From Streptomyces uncialis (lineage in GTDB: Bacteria > Actinomycetota > Actinomycetes > Streptomycetales > Streptomycetaceae): a stretch of DNA of 64,000 nt. Every line of letters starts with the position of its first letter. Position 1 is the first letter of the stretch. Below the pieces are notes generated by a model that was not told where the DNA came from, did no database searches, and saw only the letters and a program-made list of their open reading frames with translations. Below, in pieces: positions 29,656 through 37,219 of this stretch. The DNA lies in contig NZ_LFBV01000002.1 of the NCBI RefSeq assembly GCF_001905345.1, positions 1,054,001 through 1,118,000 on the forward strand, given 5' to 3'. A program made the position numbers and the translations under genes.

Positions 29656-30678
29656 ATGAGCACCTATCGCGCCGCCCAGGTGGAAACCGCCGGCGGTCCG
29701 TTCCGGATGGTCGACCGCGAGGTGGAACGGCCCGGACCCGGCCACGTCAGGATCGCCGTGGAGGCCTGCGGGATCTGCCACAGCGACGCGGCGTTCGTGG
29801 AGGCCGCGGTACCGGGCATCCGGTTCCCGCTGGTCCCGGGACATGAGATCGCCGGACGTATCGAGGAGCTGGGCGAGGGGACACAGAGCGACTGGCAGGT
29901 GGGCGACCTGGTGGCGGTGGGCTGGTTCGGCGGCAGCTGCGGCCATTGCCCGCCCTGCCGACAGGGCGACTTCATCGTCTGCGAGAACCTGAAGGTCCCC
30001 GGTTGGGCATACGACGGCGGATACGCCGAGACCGTGATCGTCCCGGTCGACGCGCCGGCCCGGGTCCCGGACGCGCTGGGGGCCGCCGAGGCCGCGCCGC
30101 TGGCCTGCGCCGGGGTGACCACGTACAACGGTCTGCGGCGGGGCTCGGCCCGGCCCGGTGATCTGGTCGCGGTGCTCGGCATCGGCGGTCTGGGCCATCT
30201 GGGGGTGCGGTACGCGGCCGCCATGGGCTTCGAGACCGTCGCCATCGCCCGTGGACCCGACAAGGCCGACTTCGCCGAGGCACTCGGCGCGCACCACTAC
30301 ATCGACAGTACGGCGGGCACCCCCGTCGCGGACGCGCTGCGGTCGCTCGGCGGCGCCAGGACCGTACTGGCCACCGCGGCCAACTCCGACGCCATCGCGG
30401 CGACCGTGGAAGGGCTCGCGCCCCGTGGCGAACTGGTCGTCATCGGCCTGGACAGCGAGCCGCTGGGGATCAGCCCGGCACAGCTCATCATGTCCGGCAG
30501 GGTCGTGCGTGGCCATCCGTCCGGCACCTCGCGGGATGTGCAGGACACGCTCGCCTTCAGTGCCCTGCACGGCATCCGCGCGATGACCGAGACCGTACCG
30601 CTGGACGACGTGGACGAGGCGTACCGGAAGATGCTCTCCGGCGCCGCCCGCTTCCGGATGGTCCTGACCACCGGCTGA
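29656..30678 (+). CDS. Zinc-dependent alcohol dehydrogenase (MDR family)
   Basis: 340 residues with GGGGAGAGATCAGG before the ATG. Motifs are CGICHSD (catalytic zinc Cys), PLVPGHEIAG (zinc His-Glu), the structural-zinc cysteines CGHCPPCRQGDFIVC, and a Rossmann nucleotide-binding stretch AVLGIGGLGHLGVRYA. All zinc ligands are present. It oxidises an alcohol or reduces an aldehyde with NAD(P)(H); the substrate is not readable. It is convergent with a cyclophilin gene. Confidence 0.92.
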   Translation: MSTYRAAQVETAGGPFRMVDREVERPGPGHVRIAVEACGICHSDAAFVEAAVPGIRFPLVPGHEIAGRIEELGEGTQSDWQVGDLVAVGWFGGSCGHCPPCRQGDFIVCENLKVPGWAYDGGYAETVIVPVDAPARVPDALGAAEAAPLACAGVTTYNGLRRGSARPGDLVAVLGIGGLGHLGVRYAAAMGFETVAIARGPDKADFAEALGAHHYIDSTAGTPVADALRSLGGARTVLATAANSDAIAATVEGLAPRGELVVIGLDSEPLGISPAQLIMSGRVVRGHPSGTSRDVQDTLAFSALHGIRAMTETVPLDDVDEAYRKMLSGAARFRMVLTTG

Positions 30679-30743
30679 CCGCGCCTGCGGTGTCCGCCGG
30701 AGCGCCACAGGGGCGGCCCGGCCGGTGGACGGCGTGCCGTGAA

Positions 30744-31232
30744 CTAGTCGAGGCGCTTCGCGGAGAGGATGAGGACCGGCTCGACCGGGACGTCCGCCAT
30801 CCCCTTCGACCGCGCGGTCCGGACGCCCGCGATCTTATCGACCACGTCCATTCCCTGGGTGACCTCGCCGAACACCGCGTAGCCCACGTCGCTGCCCGGG
30901 TCGAGGAAGCCGTTGTCACTGTGGTTGACGAAGAACTGCGCGGTCGCCGAGTGCGGGGCGCTGGTGCGCGCCATCGCGACGGTGCCGCGACGGTTCTTCA
31001 GGCCGTTGGAGGCCTCGTTCTGGATCGGGTCCCTGGTGTCCTTCTTCCGCAGGTCCCGGGTGAGCCCTCCGCCCTGCACCATGAAGCCGGGGATGACCCG
31101 GTGGAAGACCGTGTCCGTGTAGAAGCCCGAGTCGACGTACTGGAGGAAGTTCGCCGTGGTGACCGGCGCCTTCTCCTCGTCGAGGCTGATCACGATCTCT
31201 CCGAAGGAGGTGGACAGCAGAACCTGCGTCAT
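30744..31232 (-). CDS. Cyclophilin-type peptidyl-prolyl isomerase
   Basis: 162 residues from ATG 31232. Active-site motifs are [13 protein letters not shown] and TAQFFVN, with the family core around TFGEIV-like [23 protein letters not shown]. It has no signal sequence, so it is cytoplasmic. It accelerates proline cis-trans isomerisation in folding proteins. The length is typical of single-domain bacterial cyclophilins. Confidence 0.92.
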   Translation of the reverse strand: MTQVLLSTSFGEIVISLDEEKAPVTTANFLQYVDSGFYTDTVFHRVIPGFMVQGGGLTRDLRKKDTRDPIQNEASNGLKNRRGTVAMARTSAPHSATAQFFVNHSDNGFLDPGSDVGYAVFGEVTQGMDVVDKIAGVRTARSKGMADVPVEPVLILSAKRLD

Positions 31233-31431
31233 ACGAGCACTCCATGCGTCTGACGGATGATCACCACACTCTAGTCGCGCCGGTCCCACCACCCGCAGGA
31301 CCGTGTCCGGGGTGGCTGTCGTGCCGTGCCGGTGGGCTCCACGTCATGCTGGTCGCGTCGTCGTCAGCCGCGTCCCTGCCTCCGCCGCCGGAGGGGCTGA
31401 CAGCGACGTGGCCGGCACGACGACGAGGTCT

Positions 31432-31749
31432 TCATCGCTCGTCGGCGACGACGAACCGCTCGACTCCGGTGTCGGTGAGCGAGTCGGGGGAATCCAGCTG
31501 GGTCGCGGCGACGACGAGCAATTCGTACTCCGTCCGCAGGACGGGGAGCCGGTGGTGCTGGATCACCAGTCCGATCTCGTCCAGCGCCGAGTCGGACTCG
31601 CCGTTGTCCGCCAGGTCGACGACGGACGACAGCGCGCCGACGACCTGGTGCTGTTCCGCCAGGCGGCGGGCGATGCTCCTGGCGACCGAACGGACGATCG
31701 TGCCAGGTGGGTCCAGCGGAGGTCTTCCGGGTGGGGTCGGCGGGCTCAT
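31432..31749 (-). CDS. Small conserved-looking protein, function unknown
   Basis: 105 residues from ATG 31749 after GCCTTCCGT-like sequence with GAGAGCG upstream on the minus strand. A Pro-rich N-terminus (PTPPGRPPLDPPG) leads to an amphipathic helical body (SVARSIARRLAEQHQVVGALSSVVDLAD, LDEIGLVIQHHRLPVLRTEYELLVVAATQL). No known family is recognised. It is downstream of the MFS gene on the same strand, separated by a 145-bp gap with repeats. Confidence 0.55.
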   Translation of the reverse strand: MSPPTPPGRPPLDPPGTIVRSVARSIARRLAEQHQVVGALSSVVDLADNGESDSALDEIGLVIQHHRLPVLRTEYELLVVAATQLDSPDSLTDTGVERFVVADER

Positions 31750-31822
31750 GTACGGAAACGCTCTCTGTCCGTAGGGAACGGGCGGTGCCCTGGTCGCGGT
31801 GGGGACGGGTGTCCGGCCCGGA

Positions 31823-31887
31823 GCGGGTGTGAAGGCACCGGTATAGCGGGTGGAAGGCACCGGTAGCGGGTGTGAGGGCACCGGTGG
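31823..31887. repeat. Three imperfect tandem 20-22-bp units
   Basis: Units starting GCGGGTGTGAAGGCACCGGT at 31823, 31846 (GCGGGTGGAAGGCACCGGT) and 31866 (GCGGGTGTGAGGGCACCGGT), between two minus-strand genes. Confidence 0.8.
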
Positions 31888-31893
31888 AGCGTT

Positions 31894-33171
31894 TCACGCG
31901 GCCTTGGAGAGGGTGGACCCCCTGTCCGTCCGGGGCAGTGGCCGGACGGATGTCGCGGGTCCGGTCACCGCTCGTCGTACGTCGTCGCGTGGCCACAGCA
32001 GGAGGGCGGCGACGGCGCCGACCACGGCGAGCGCCGCGAGGACGGACCAGGTGAGGCCGAAGCCGGTGTTGGTGCCGAGCCATCCCGCGACGGGGTAGGT
32101 GATCAGCCAGGCCAGGTGCGACAGGGAGAACTGGGCCGCGAACGTCTCGGGGATCGCGTGCGGTTCGACGGAGGCACGCAGGACGCTGCCGGTCGGTGTG
32201 ACGATCAGCGCCATACCGACGCCGATCACGGTCCAGACGACGGCCGTTCCGGTCCATGTGGCCAGGCCGGACGCCATGAGGGCCACCGCGGCGATCGTGC
32301 CGCCGACGAGTACTCCGGCCCCGGTCATCATGACGGTGCGGGCGGCGATCCGGTCGAGTACGCGGGGCAGTACGACGGCCGCCAGGAGGGTTCCGCCGCC
32401 GGAGGCGGCGAGCATCCAGGCGACGTCCGACTGCGAGCCGCCGAGCTCGTCACGGACGTAGTTGACGGTGTTGACGACGACGATCGATCCTGCCGCCGCG
32501 ACCACGAGATTGAGCGCCATGACGCCGCGCAGCCGCGGTGTCCTGAGGAATGTCCTGGTCCCTGCCGCCATCTTGTCCCACGCCCGGGTGTGGCTGCTGG
32601 GGCGGGCGTCGGGGACCCGCGTGAACAGGATGAGCGCGGCGGAGAGGAGGAACCCGACGGAGGTGCCCAGGAACAGCGAGTCGAAGCTCATGAACGCCAG
32701 GGCGACCGCCGCGAGTACGGGACTGAGCAGGCTCTCCATCGTGTAGGCGGCCTGGGAGGCGGCCAGGGCACGTGTGTAGTCGGACTCATCGGTGACGATG
32801 TCGGGGATGACGGCCTGGAACGTCGGGGTGAACGCCGCCGACGCGGCTTGCAGCAGACCGATCAGGACGTAGATGTGCCAGACCTCGCTGACGAGCGGCA
32901 GTGCCAGGACGACTCCGGCGCGCACCACGTCGAGGAGGACCAGGAGAGTTCTTCTGGGGAAGCGGTCGACGTACGCGGCGGCGAGGGGGGCTATGACCAC
33001 GTACATGAACATCTTGACGGTCAGGGCGGTGCCGAGGACGGTGCCGGCGCGCGGGCCGGCGAGGTCGTAGGCGAGCAGTCCGAGGGCCACGGTCGTCAGT
33101 CCGGTGCCGAACAGGGCGATGATCTGTGCGCTGAAGAGGCGGCGGTAGTCACGGATGGCGAACAGGCTCAT
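31894..33171 (-). CDS. MFS transporter (EntS/macrolide-exporter type)
   Basis: 425 residues from ATG 33171 after GGAAGGAACACGTC. About 12 hydrophobic segments are visible. The opening FAIRDYRRLFSAQIIALFGTGLTTVALGLLAY and the loop YVDRFPRRTLLVLLDVVRAGVVL match the 12-helix MFS group that includes siderophore and macrolide exporters. Substrate unknown. A terminator-like hairpin lies between it and the AhpD-like gene upstream, so it may be only partly co-transcribed. Confidence 0.85.
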   Translation of the reverse strand: MSLFAIRDYRRLFSAQIIALFGTGLTTVALGLLAYDLAGPRAGTVLGTALTVKMFMYVVIAPLAAAYVDRFPRRTLLVLLDVVRAGVVLALPLVSEVWHIYVLIGLLQAASAAFTPTFQAVIPDIVTDESDYTRALAASQAAYTMESLLSPVLAAVALAFMSFDSLFLGTSVGFLLSAALILFTRVPDARPSSHTRAWDKMAAGTRTFLRTPRLRGVMALNLVVAAAGSIVVVNTVNYVRDELGGSQSDVAWMLAASGGGTLLAAVVLPRVLDRIAARTVMMTGAGVLVGGTIAAVALMASGLATWTGTAVVWTVIGVGMALIVTPTGSVLRASVEPHAIPETFAAQFSLSHLAWLITYPVAGWLGTNTGFGLTWSVLAALAVVGAVAALLLWPRDDVRRAVTGPATSVRPLPRTDRGSTLSKAA

Positions 33172-33196
33172 GACGTGTTCCTTCCAGGTCCGGGCG

Positions 33197-33232
33197 GTGG
33201 GGCACGGCCTCGGCGCGGAGGCCGTGCCCCAC
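33197..33232 (-). terminator. Hairpin between the AhpD-like and MFS genes
   Basis: A perfect 15-bp stem GTGGGGCACGGCCTC (33197-33211) pairs with 33218-33232 around GGCGCG. It can end or attenuate transcription from the AhpD-like gene into the MFS gene. Confidence 0.75.
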
Positions 33233-33252
33233 AGAAGGCGGCCGGGATGTCT

Positions 33253-33783
33253 CTAGTCATCGGCGCCGCTCCCTGGGGTGAGGCCGGCGAGGAGGTTGAA
33301 GGCACCGGTGAGGATGTTGAGTGCGACGACGCCGACGACGTCGGCTATCGCGCGGTCGCTGTAGCCGTGCTCACGCAGCGCGGTGACCTGTTCGTCGGTG
33401 ATCGACGTCGGCTCGCGGTACACCTGGAGGGCGAGGGTGATGATCGCCGCGATCGCGGGATCGGCCGAGGTGCCCGTACGGGCCCGCTCGATCTCCTGCT
33501 CGTCCACTCCCAGCCTGCGGGCGGCACTGACATGCGCGTCGAGACACAGTCCGCAGCCCTGGAGTACCTGGACCGCGATCGAGATCCGTTCGCTGACCGC
33601 GCGGTCGAGTTTGGCTCGCCCCATGGCCCGGCTGAGCTGTAGATAGCCGCCCAGGACGGCGGGCGAGTGCGCCATCGTGGAGACCATGTCGCCTACCTGG
33701 CCGTGCCGGGAGACCAGCTCGGCGAGCAGGTCGCGTGAGGCGCCGACCGCGGTATCGGGCGTGAGGCGGGTCAGGCGGGTCAT
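33253..33783 (-). CDS. AhpD/carboxymuconolactone-decarboxylase-fold protein
   Basis: 176 residues from ATG 33783. The redox centre CGLCLDAHVSAARRLG (CxxC followed by a His) and the helical frame ILTLALQVYREPTSITDEQV-like sequence place it with AhpD-like alkylhydroperoxidases. Both cysteines are present, so disulphide or peroxide reduction is likely. It lies upstream of the MFS gene on the same strand, suggesting a stress-linked pair. Confidence 0.88.
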   Translation of the reverse strand: MTRLTRLTPDTAVGASRDLLAELVSRHGQVGDMVSTMAHSPAVLGGYLQLSRAMGRAKLDRAVSERISIAVQVLQGCGLCLDAHVSAARRLGVDEQEIERARTGTSADPAIAAIITLALQVYREPTSITDEQVTALREHGYSDRAIADVVGVVALNILTGAFNLLAGLTPGSGADD

Positions 33784-34002
33784 GACGGTCCTTCCGGTAC
33801 GGGGATCTTCCGGGGCGACGGGGATGTCCCGGGGGCGGGGTTTTCCAGGGGCGGGGTGTGCCGGGGCGGCGCGGTGCCCCGGGGGACGGATGTTCCAGTG
33901 CGGCGAGGTGTCCCGGGGGCCGGGGGCGGCGGGGCGCTCGGGGAGTCGAGCGCCCCTCGGCCGTGTGCTGCTCGCGGCGGCTGATCGGTGATGCCGACGC
34001 GG

Positions 34003-34851
34003 TCAGTGCTGTGCGTGGTGGCCGTGGTGGCCGGTGTGCTCGGTTGCGGCCGGGGTCGCCGCTTGCGCGCGGGAGGCGGTCCCGCTGGTCCGCACGGTGA
34101 ACTCGGCGGTCCGGACGACGTCGTCGTGCTGGAAGTCCAGGTAGAGGCGGTAAGTGCCGCCCGACGGCGCGACCGCCATGAAGGTGATCCGGGGCCCCGG
34201 CTCGGTGGTGCCGTCACCGGGCTCGCCGTCCGGGTGGACGTGGAGATAGCCGAGGTCCCCGACCCGCAGCGCCACCAGATGCCCGTACGCGGCCAGGTAG
34301 GGCTGGAGGTCGGTGACGGGGTGCCCGTTCCTGCTGACGGTGAGCGTCAGATCGCTCGCCTCGCCGGGTACGAGTTCGCCGTCGAGGGTGACGGTGTACT
34401 CGCCGACGCGGGCGGTACGGGTGTCCTCGGAAATCGGCTGCGGGTCGTACCGCCCGGCGACCGATACGTCGATCCCCAACGTCATCGTCCCGTCGTGGCC
34501 GGTCGGGTGGATGTCGGCGAAGAGTCTCCAGGCCCCCGGCTCCAGGGCCAGCTCGACGCTCCAGGTGCCGCTCCCGTCCCGCACCGGGTGCACGTGCTGG
34601 AACCCGGTCGTGTCGCGCCGGACGGCGATGAGGTGCAGTTCCTTCCCGTGCTCGGGCGTGAACGCGGTCACCGGCTGTCCGTCGGGACCGGTCACCCGGA
34701 AGGTGACCGTCCGCACCCCGGCCGGAAGGATCGTCGCGTCGAGCTCAAGCGTGTAGCCGTTCTCGGAGACCGACAGCCCACCGGGACGGGCTCCGCCCTG
34801 GCCGCTGTGGCCGCTGTGACTGGTCATGTCGTGGCCGGAATGGTTCTTCAT
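34003..34851 (-). CDS. His-rich metal-associated protein under a CsoR-like operator
   Basis: 282 residues from ATG 34851, preceded by CAGGTGGAGACACG. The first 25 residues are His/Met/Ser-rich (NHSGHDMTSHSGHSGQGG) and the last residues are HTGHHGHHAQH. Both ends look like copper or nickel binding tails. The body is two beta-sandwich repeats with GFQHVHPVRDG and LGYLHVHPDGEPG motifs. I recognise no signal peptide, though the N-terminus is short. Divergent position next to a 17-bp ATACCCCC palindrome suggests control by a CsoR-type copper repressor. A copper-buffering or copper-handling role is an inference. Confidence 0.7.
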   Translation of the reverse strand: MKNHSGHDMTSHSGHSGQGGARPGGLSVSENGYTLELDATILPAGVRTVTFRVTGPDGQPVTAFTPEHGKELHLIAVRRDTTGFQHVHPVRDGSGTWSVELALEPGAWRLFADIHPTGHDGTMTLGIDVSVAGRYDPQPISEDTRTARVGEYTVTLDGELVPGEASDLTLTVSRNGHPVTDLQPYLAAYGHLVALRVGDLGYLHVHPDGEPGDGTTEPGPRITFMAVAPSGGTYRLYLDFQHDDVVRTAEFTVRTSGTASRAQAATPAATEHTGHHGHHAQH

Positions 34852-35221
34852 CGTGTCTCCACCTGTGCGATGCGTGTGTGTCGTGTGCTGTGCGATCAGT
34901 CGTCGTGAGATCAGTCGTCGTGCGTTGCCCCTGTCCGGGACATCCACCATAACCATATACCCCCTGGGGGTATTTCCGTCAGGGGTTTTTCGACGGATGG
35001 CATGTCATCACGGATTCCCGCACCGGGAGTCGCGCCGCGCCCCGCGACCCTGGAACCGCGCCCACGGGGTCGGGCCTGTGGGGCCCGCCCTCGGAGCCGG
35101 ACCCCGCTACCGGCGGCGGCCGTCCCGCCACGGACGGCGCACTCAGATGTCCTCATCATCGGGATGTTCCGTGTATCTTCGGCTCTGAATGACGGTGGAT
35201 AGACATTGGGGGAACTCGCGG
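34852..35221. other. Divergent intergenic region
   Basis: About 370 bp between the His-rich gene and the TetR gene. It holds the ATACCCCC palindrome and several short TGATCAGTCGTCGTG repeats (about 34892-34920). I see no RNA gene. Confidence 0.5.
34957..34973. promoter_or_regulatory. CsoR-like operator before the His-rich gene
   Basis: ATACCCCCTGGGGGTAT, palindromic apart from the central base, about 105 bp upstream of the ATG at 34851. It matches the MFS operator at 21724 at 15 of 17 positions. No csoR gene is visible in the window, so the repressor would be encoded elsewhere. Confidence 0.7.
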
Positions 35222-36421
35222 ATGGTGCGGTTGACCCGGGCTCAGCAGCAGGAGCGCACGCGCGCGGCGGTACTCGACGCGGCGCGGGACGAATTCATCG
35301 AGCGCGGGTACCCGGCGGCGAAGGTGGACGGGATCGCCGAGCGGGCCGAACTGACGCGTGGCGCGGTGTACTCGAACTTCCCGAGCAAACGCGCCCTGTA
35401 TCTGGCGGTGCTGGTCGACATGGTCGAGCACGACGTCACCGCGGAACAGCACGCCGACACGCTCCCGCCACCCGCGGCGCCCTCCGCCTCGTCCGCCTCG
35501 TCCGTCACCGACGCGTTGGGTGCGTTCGCCCGGACCTGGCTCGAACGCATGCCCCTGGCCGACAGTTCCTCCTCCCTGGGTCGGTTGCACCCCGGTTCCC
35601 CGGCGGGGGTTCTCGACGACGAACCGATCCGCGACGCGTTCGGACAGCTGACCCGTGTCGAGGCGCTGCTGCTGGCGCTCGCCCTTGAGTCGTACGCGCC
35701 CGCCGACGCACCGTCCGGGCGGCAGGTCCGGCGGGCCCGACTGGTGCTGAGGCTGCTGGACGGGCCGGGGGCCTCGGCGAATCCGGCGCTCCAGTTCGGC
35801 GATCCCTTCGACATCGTGCTGGCCTGCGCGCATCTGGGCGGGCTCGACCTCGCCGACGAGTGGGACCCTCCGCACCTGCCCTACGTCCGGCCGGCCCGGG
35901 CCTGCCGGGACCGTTGGGCACCGCCGCCGGAGCTGCGGGACCTCCTCACGCACCGGCCCGTCGGCTTCACCGGGGACGGAGTGATCACGTTCCTCGGCAC
36001 CCACCGCCTGGAAGCCGCCGAGGAGGCCGTCCGCGCCGCACGGACCGGCGACCGGATCACCGTGGCCGTCACGACGGCGGACCCGGCCGAGACCGGCCGC
36101 CTCGTGCAGCTGAGGGCCGGTGACTTCGCGCGCTGCCTGCGGCGGGTGTTCGAGCCCGGCGCCTGGCCGCGGCTGCGCCTCGTCCTTGACGAGGGCGGCC
36201 TGCTGGCGTCGGCCGCAGGCGTACCGGACGCCGATGACGACACCGAGTACGCGGTACGTGTGCGGGACGGCGATATCGTCGCCCGGGCCGGGGGACGTGG
36301 TGCCGCCCATGCGGCGGCCGCCTTCGGTCTCCCCACCGCGGCGGACTCCCCCGTCGCCCCCGACGGGACGCCGTCCCCACCGTCCGGACGCGGTCACCGC
36401 ACCCCTGGAGCCACGTCATGA
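35222..36421 (+). CDS. TetR-family regulator with extended C-terminal domain
   Basis: 399 residues from ATG 35222, after TGGGGGAACTCG; an alternative in-frame ATG at 35189 lacks that signal. The N-terminal helix-turn-helix is clear: AVLDAARDEFIERGYPAAKVDGIAERAELTRGAVYSNFPSKRALYLAV. About 190 residues is the usual length of TetR proteins. Here a further 200 residues follow (FTGDGVITFLGTHRLEAAEEAV, RLRLVLDEGG), an added domain I do not recognise. Its TGA overlaps the next start by 4 bp, so it is translated with the second regulator and probably controls the PpdK-like operon. Confidence 0.82.
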   Translation: MVRLTRAQQQERTRAAVLDAARDEFIERGYPAAKVDGIAERAELTRGAVYSNFPSKRALYLAVLVDMVEHDVTAEQHADTLPPPAAPSASSASSVTDALGAFARTWLERMPLADSSSSLGRLHPGSPAGVLDDEPIRDAFGQLTRVEALLLALALESYAPADAPSGRQVRRARLVLRLLDGPGASANPALQFGDPFDIVLACAHLGGLDLADEWDPPHLPYVRPARACRDRWAPPPELRDLLTHRPVGFTGDGVITFLGTHRLEAAEEAVRAARTGDRITVAVTTADPAETGRLVQLRAGDFARCLRRVFEPGAWPRLRLVLDEGGLLASAAGVPDADDDTEYAVRVRDGDIVARAGGRGAAHAAAAFGLPTAADSPVAPDGTPSPPSGRGHRTPGATS

Positions 36422-37050
36422 CCCGGCCCGTCCCGTCCCACGCGACCAGCGCCGAACTGCTGGTGCTGCACACCCTCCGCTGCGTCGGTGTCTCCGGGCT
36501 GTCCAGGGTGGCCGGGGCGACAGGGCTCACCGAGTCCGACACCGAGTCGGAACTGATCGACCTCGCCTTGGCCGGACTCGTCACCCGCACCTCGGGCGAC
36601 TTCGGCGGATGGGGACTCACGGAGGACGGCCGGGTCGCGGACGCCGAGCGGATCGCCGACGAGGTCGCGGCAGCCGGAGCCCGGCCCCGGCTCACCGCGG
36701 CGTTCGATCGGTTCCTGCTCCTCAACCCCGAGTTGCTCGACCTCTGCACGTCATGGCAGACCCGCACCATGGGCGGCACCATGACGATGAACGACCACAG
36801 CGACCCCGCGTACGACGCCCAAGTGCTGGACCGGTTCACGGAGTTCCACCGGCGCGCCGAGCCCGTCTGCGCCGAGCTGGCCGCGGCGCTTCCCCGCTTC
36901 CAGCGCTACGCCGTGCGGCTGGGCGACGCCCTCGCCCGGGCGCGGGCCGGCTCCCTGGAGTACGTGACGGACAGCACCTCGTCGTACCACACCGTGTGGT
37001 TCCAGCTGCACGAGGACCTGCTGACCACCCTCGGTATCCCACGCCACTGA
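36418..37050 (+). CDS. Winged-helix-type regulatory protein beside ppdK-like gene
   Basis: 210 residues from ATG 36418, overlapping the TetR stop (ATGA). The N-terminus reads as a small winged helix: SAELLVLHTLRCVGVSGLSRVAGATGLTESDTESELIDLALAGLVTRTSGDFGGWGLTEDG. The C-terminal half is helical with HTVWFQLHEDLLTTLGI. I recognise no specific family. Position before a PpdK-type gene suggests a regulatory partner for that protein. Confidence 0.65.
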   Translation: MTRPVPSHATSAELLVLHTLRCVGVSGLSRVAGATGLTESDTESELIDLALAGLVTRTSGDFGGWGLTEDGRVADAERIADEVAAAGARPRLTAAFDRFLLLNPELLDLCTSWQTRTMGGTMTMNDHSDPAYDAQVLDRFTEFHRRAEPVCAELAAALPRFQRYAVRLGDALARARAGSLEYVTDSTSSYHTVWFQLHEDLLTTLGIPRH

Positions 37051-37061
37051 ACCGCGACTCC

Positions 37062-37152
37062 TCACCCGTCACCCGTCACCCGTCACCCGTCACCCGTCAC
37101 CCGTCACCCGTCACCCGTCACCCGTCACCCGTCACCCGTCACCCGTCACCCG
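37062..37152. repeat. Thirteen perfect tandem TCACCCG heptamers
   Basis: Thirteen uninterrupted copies of TCACCCG occupy 37062-37152, starting 11 bp after the stop of the regulator gene and ending 67 bp before the PpdK-like start. Perfect short tandem arrays are rare in Streptomyces, so copy number may vary. Confidence 0.97.
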
Positions 37153-37219
37153 CGATGGTGCGCATCGGCGCGGGACTTGCGGCCGAGCCTGCGAAGGCGA
37201 ACGCAGAGATGACCACGCG

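Noticed and set aside
37062..37152. CRISPR or minisatellite coding region
   Set aside because: The heptamers are directly abutting with no spacers, and the reading frame opened by them has no start signal or recognised protein.
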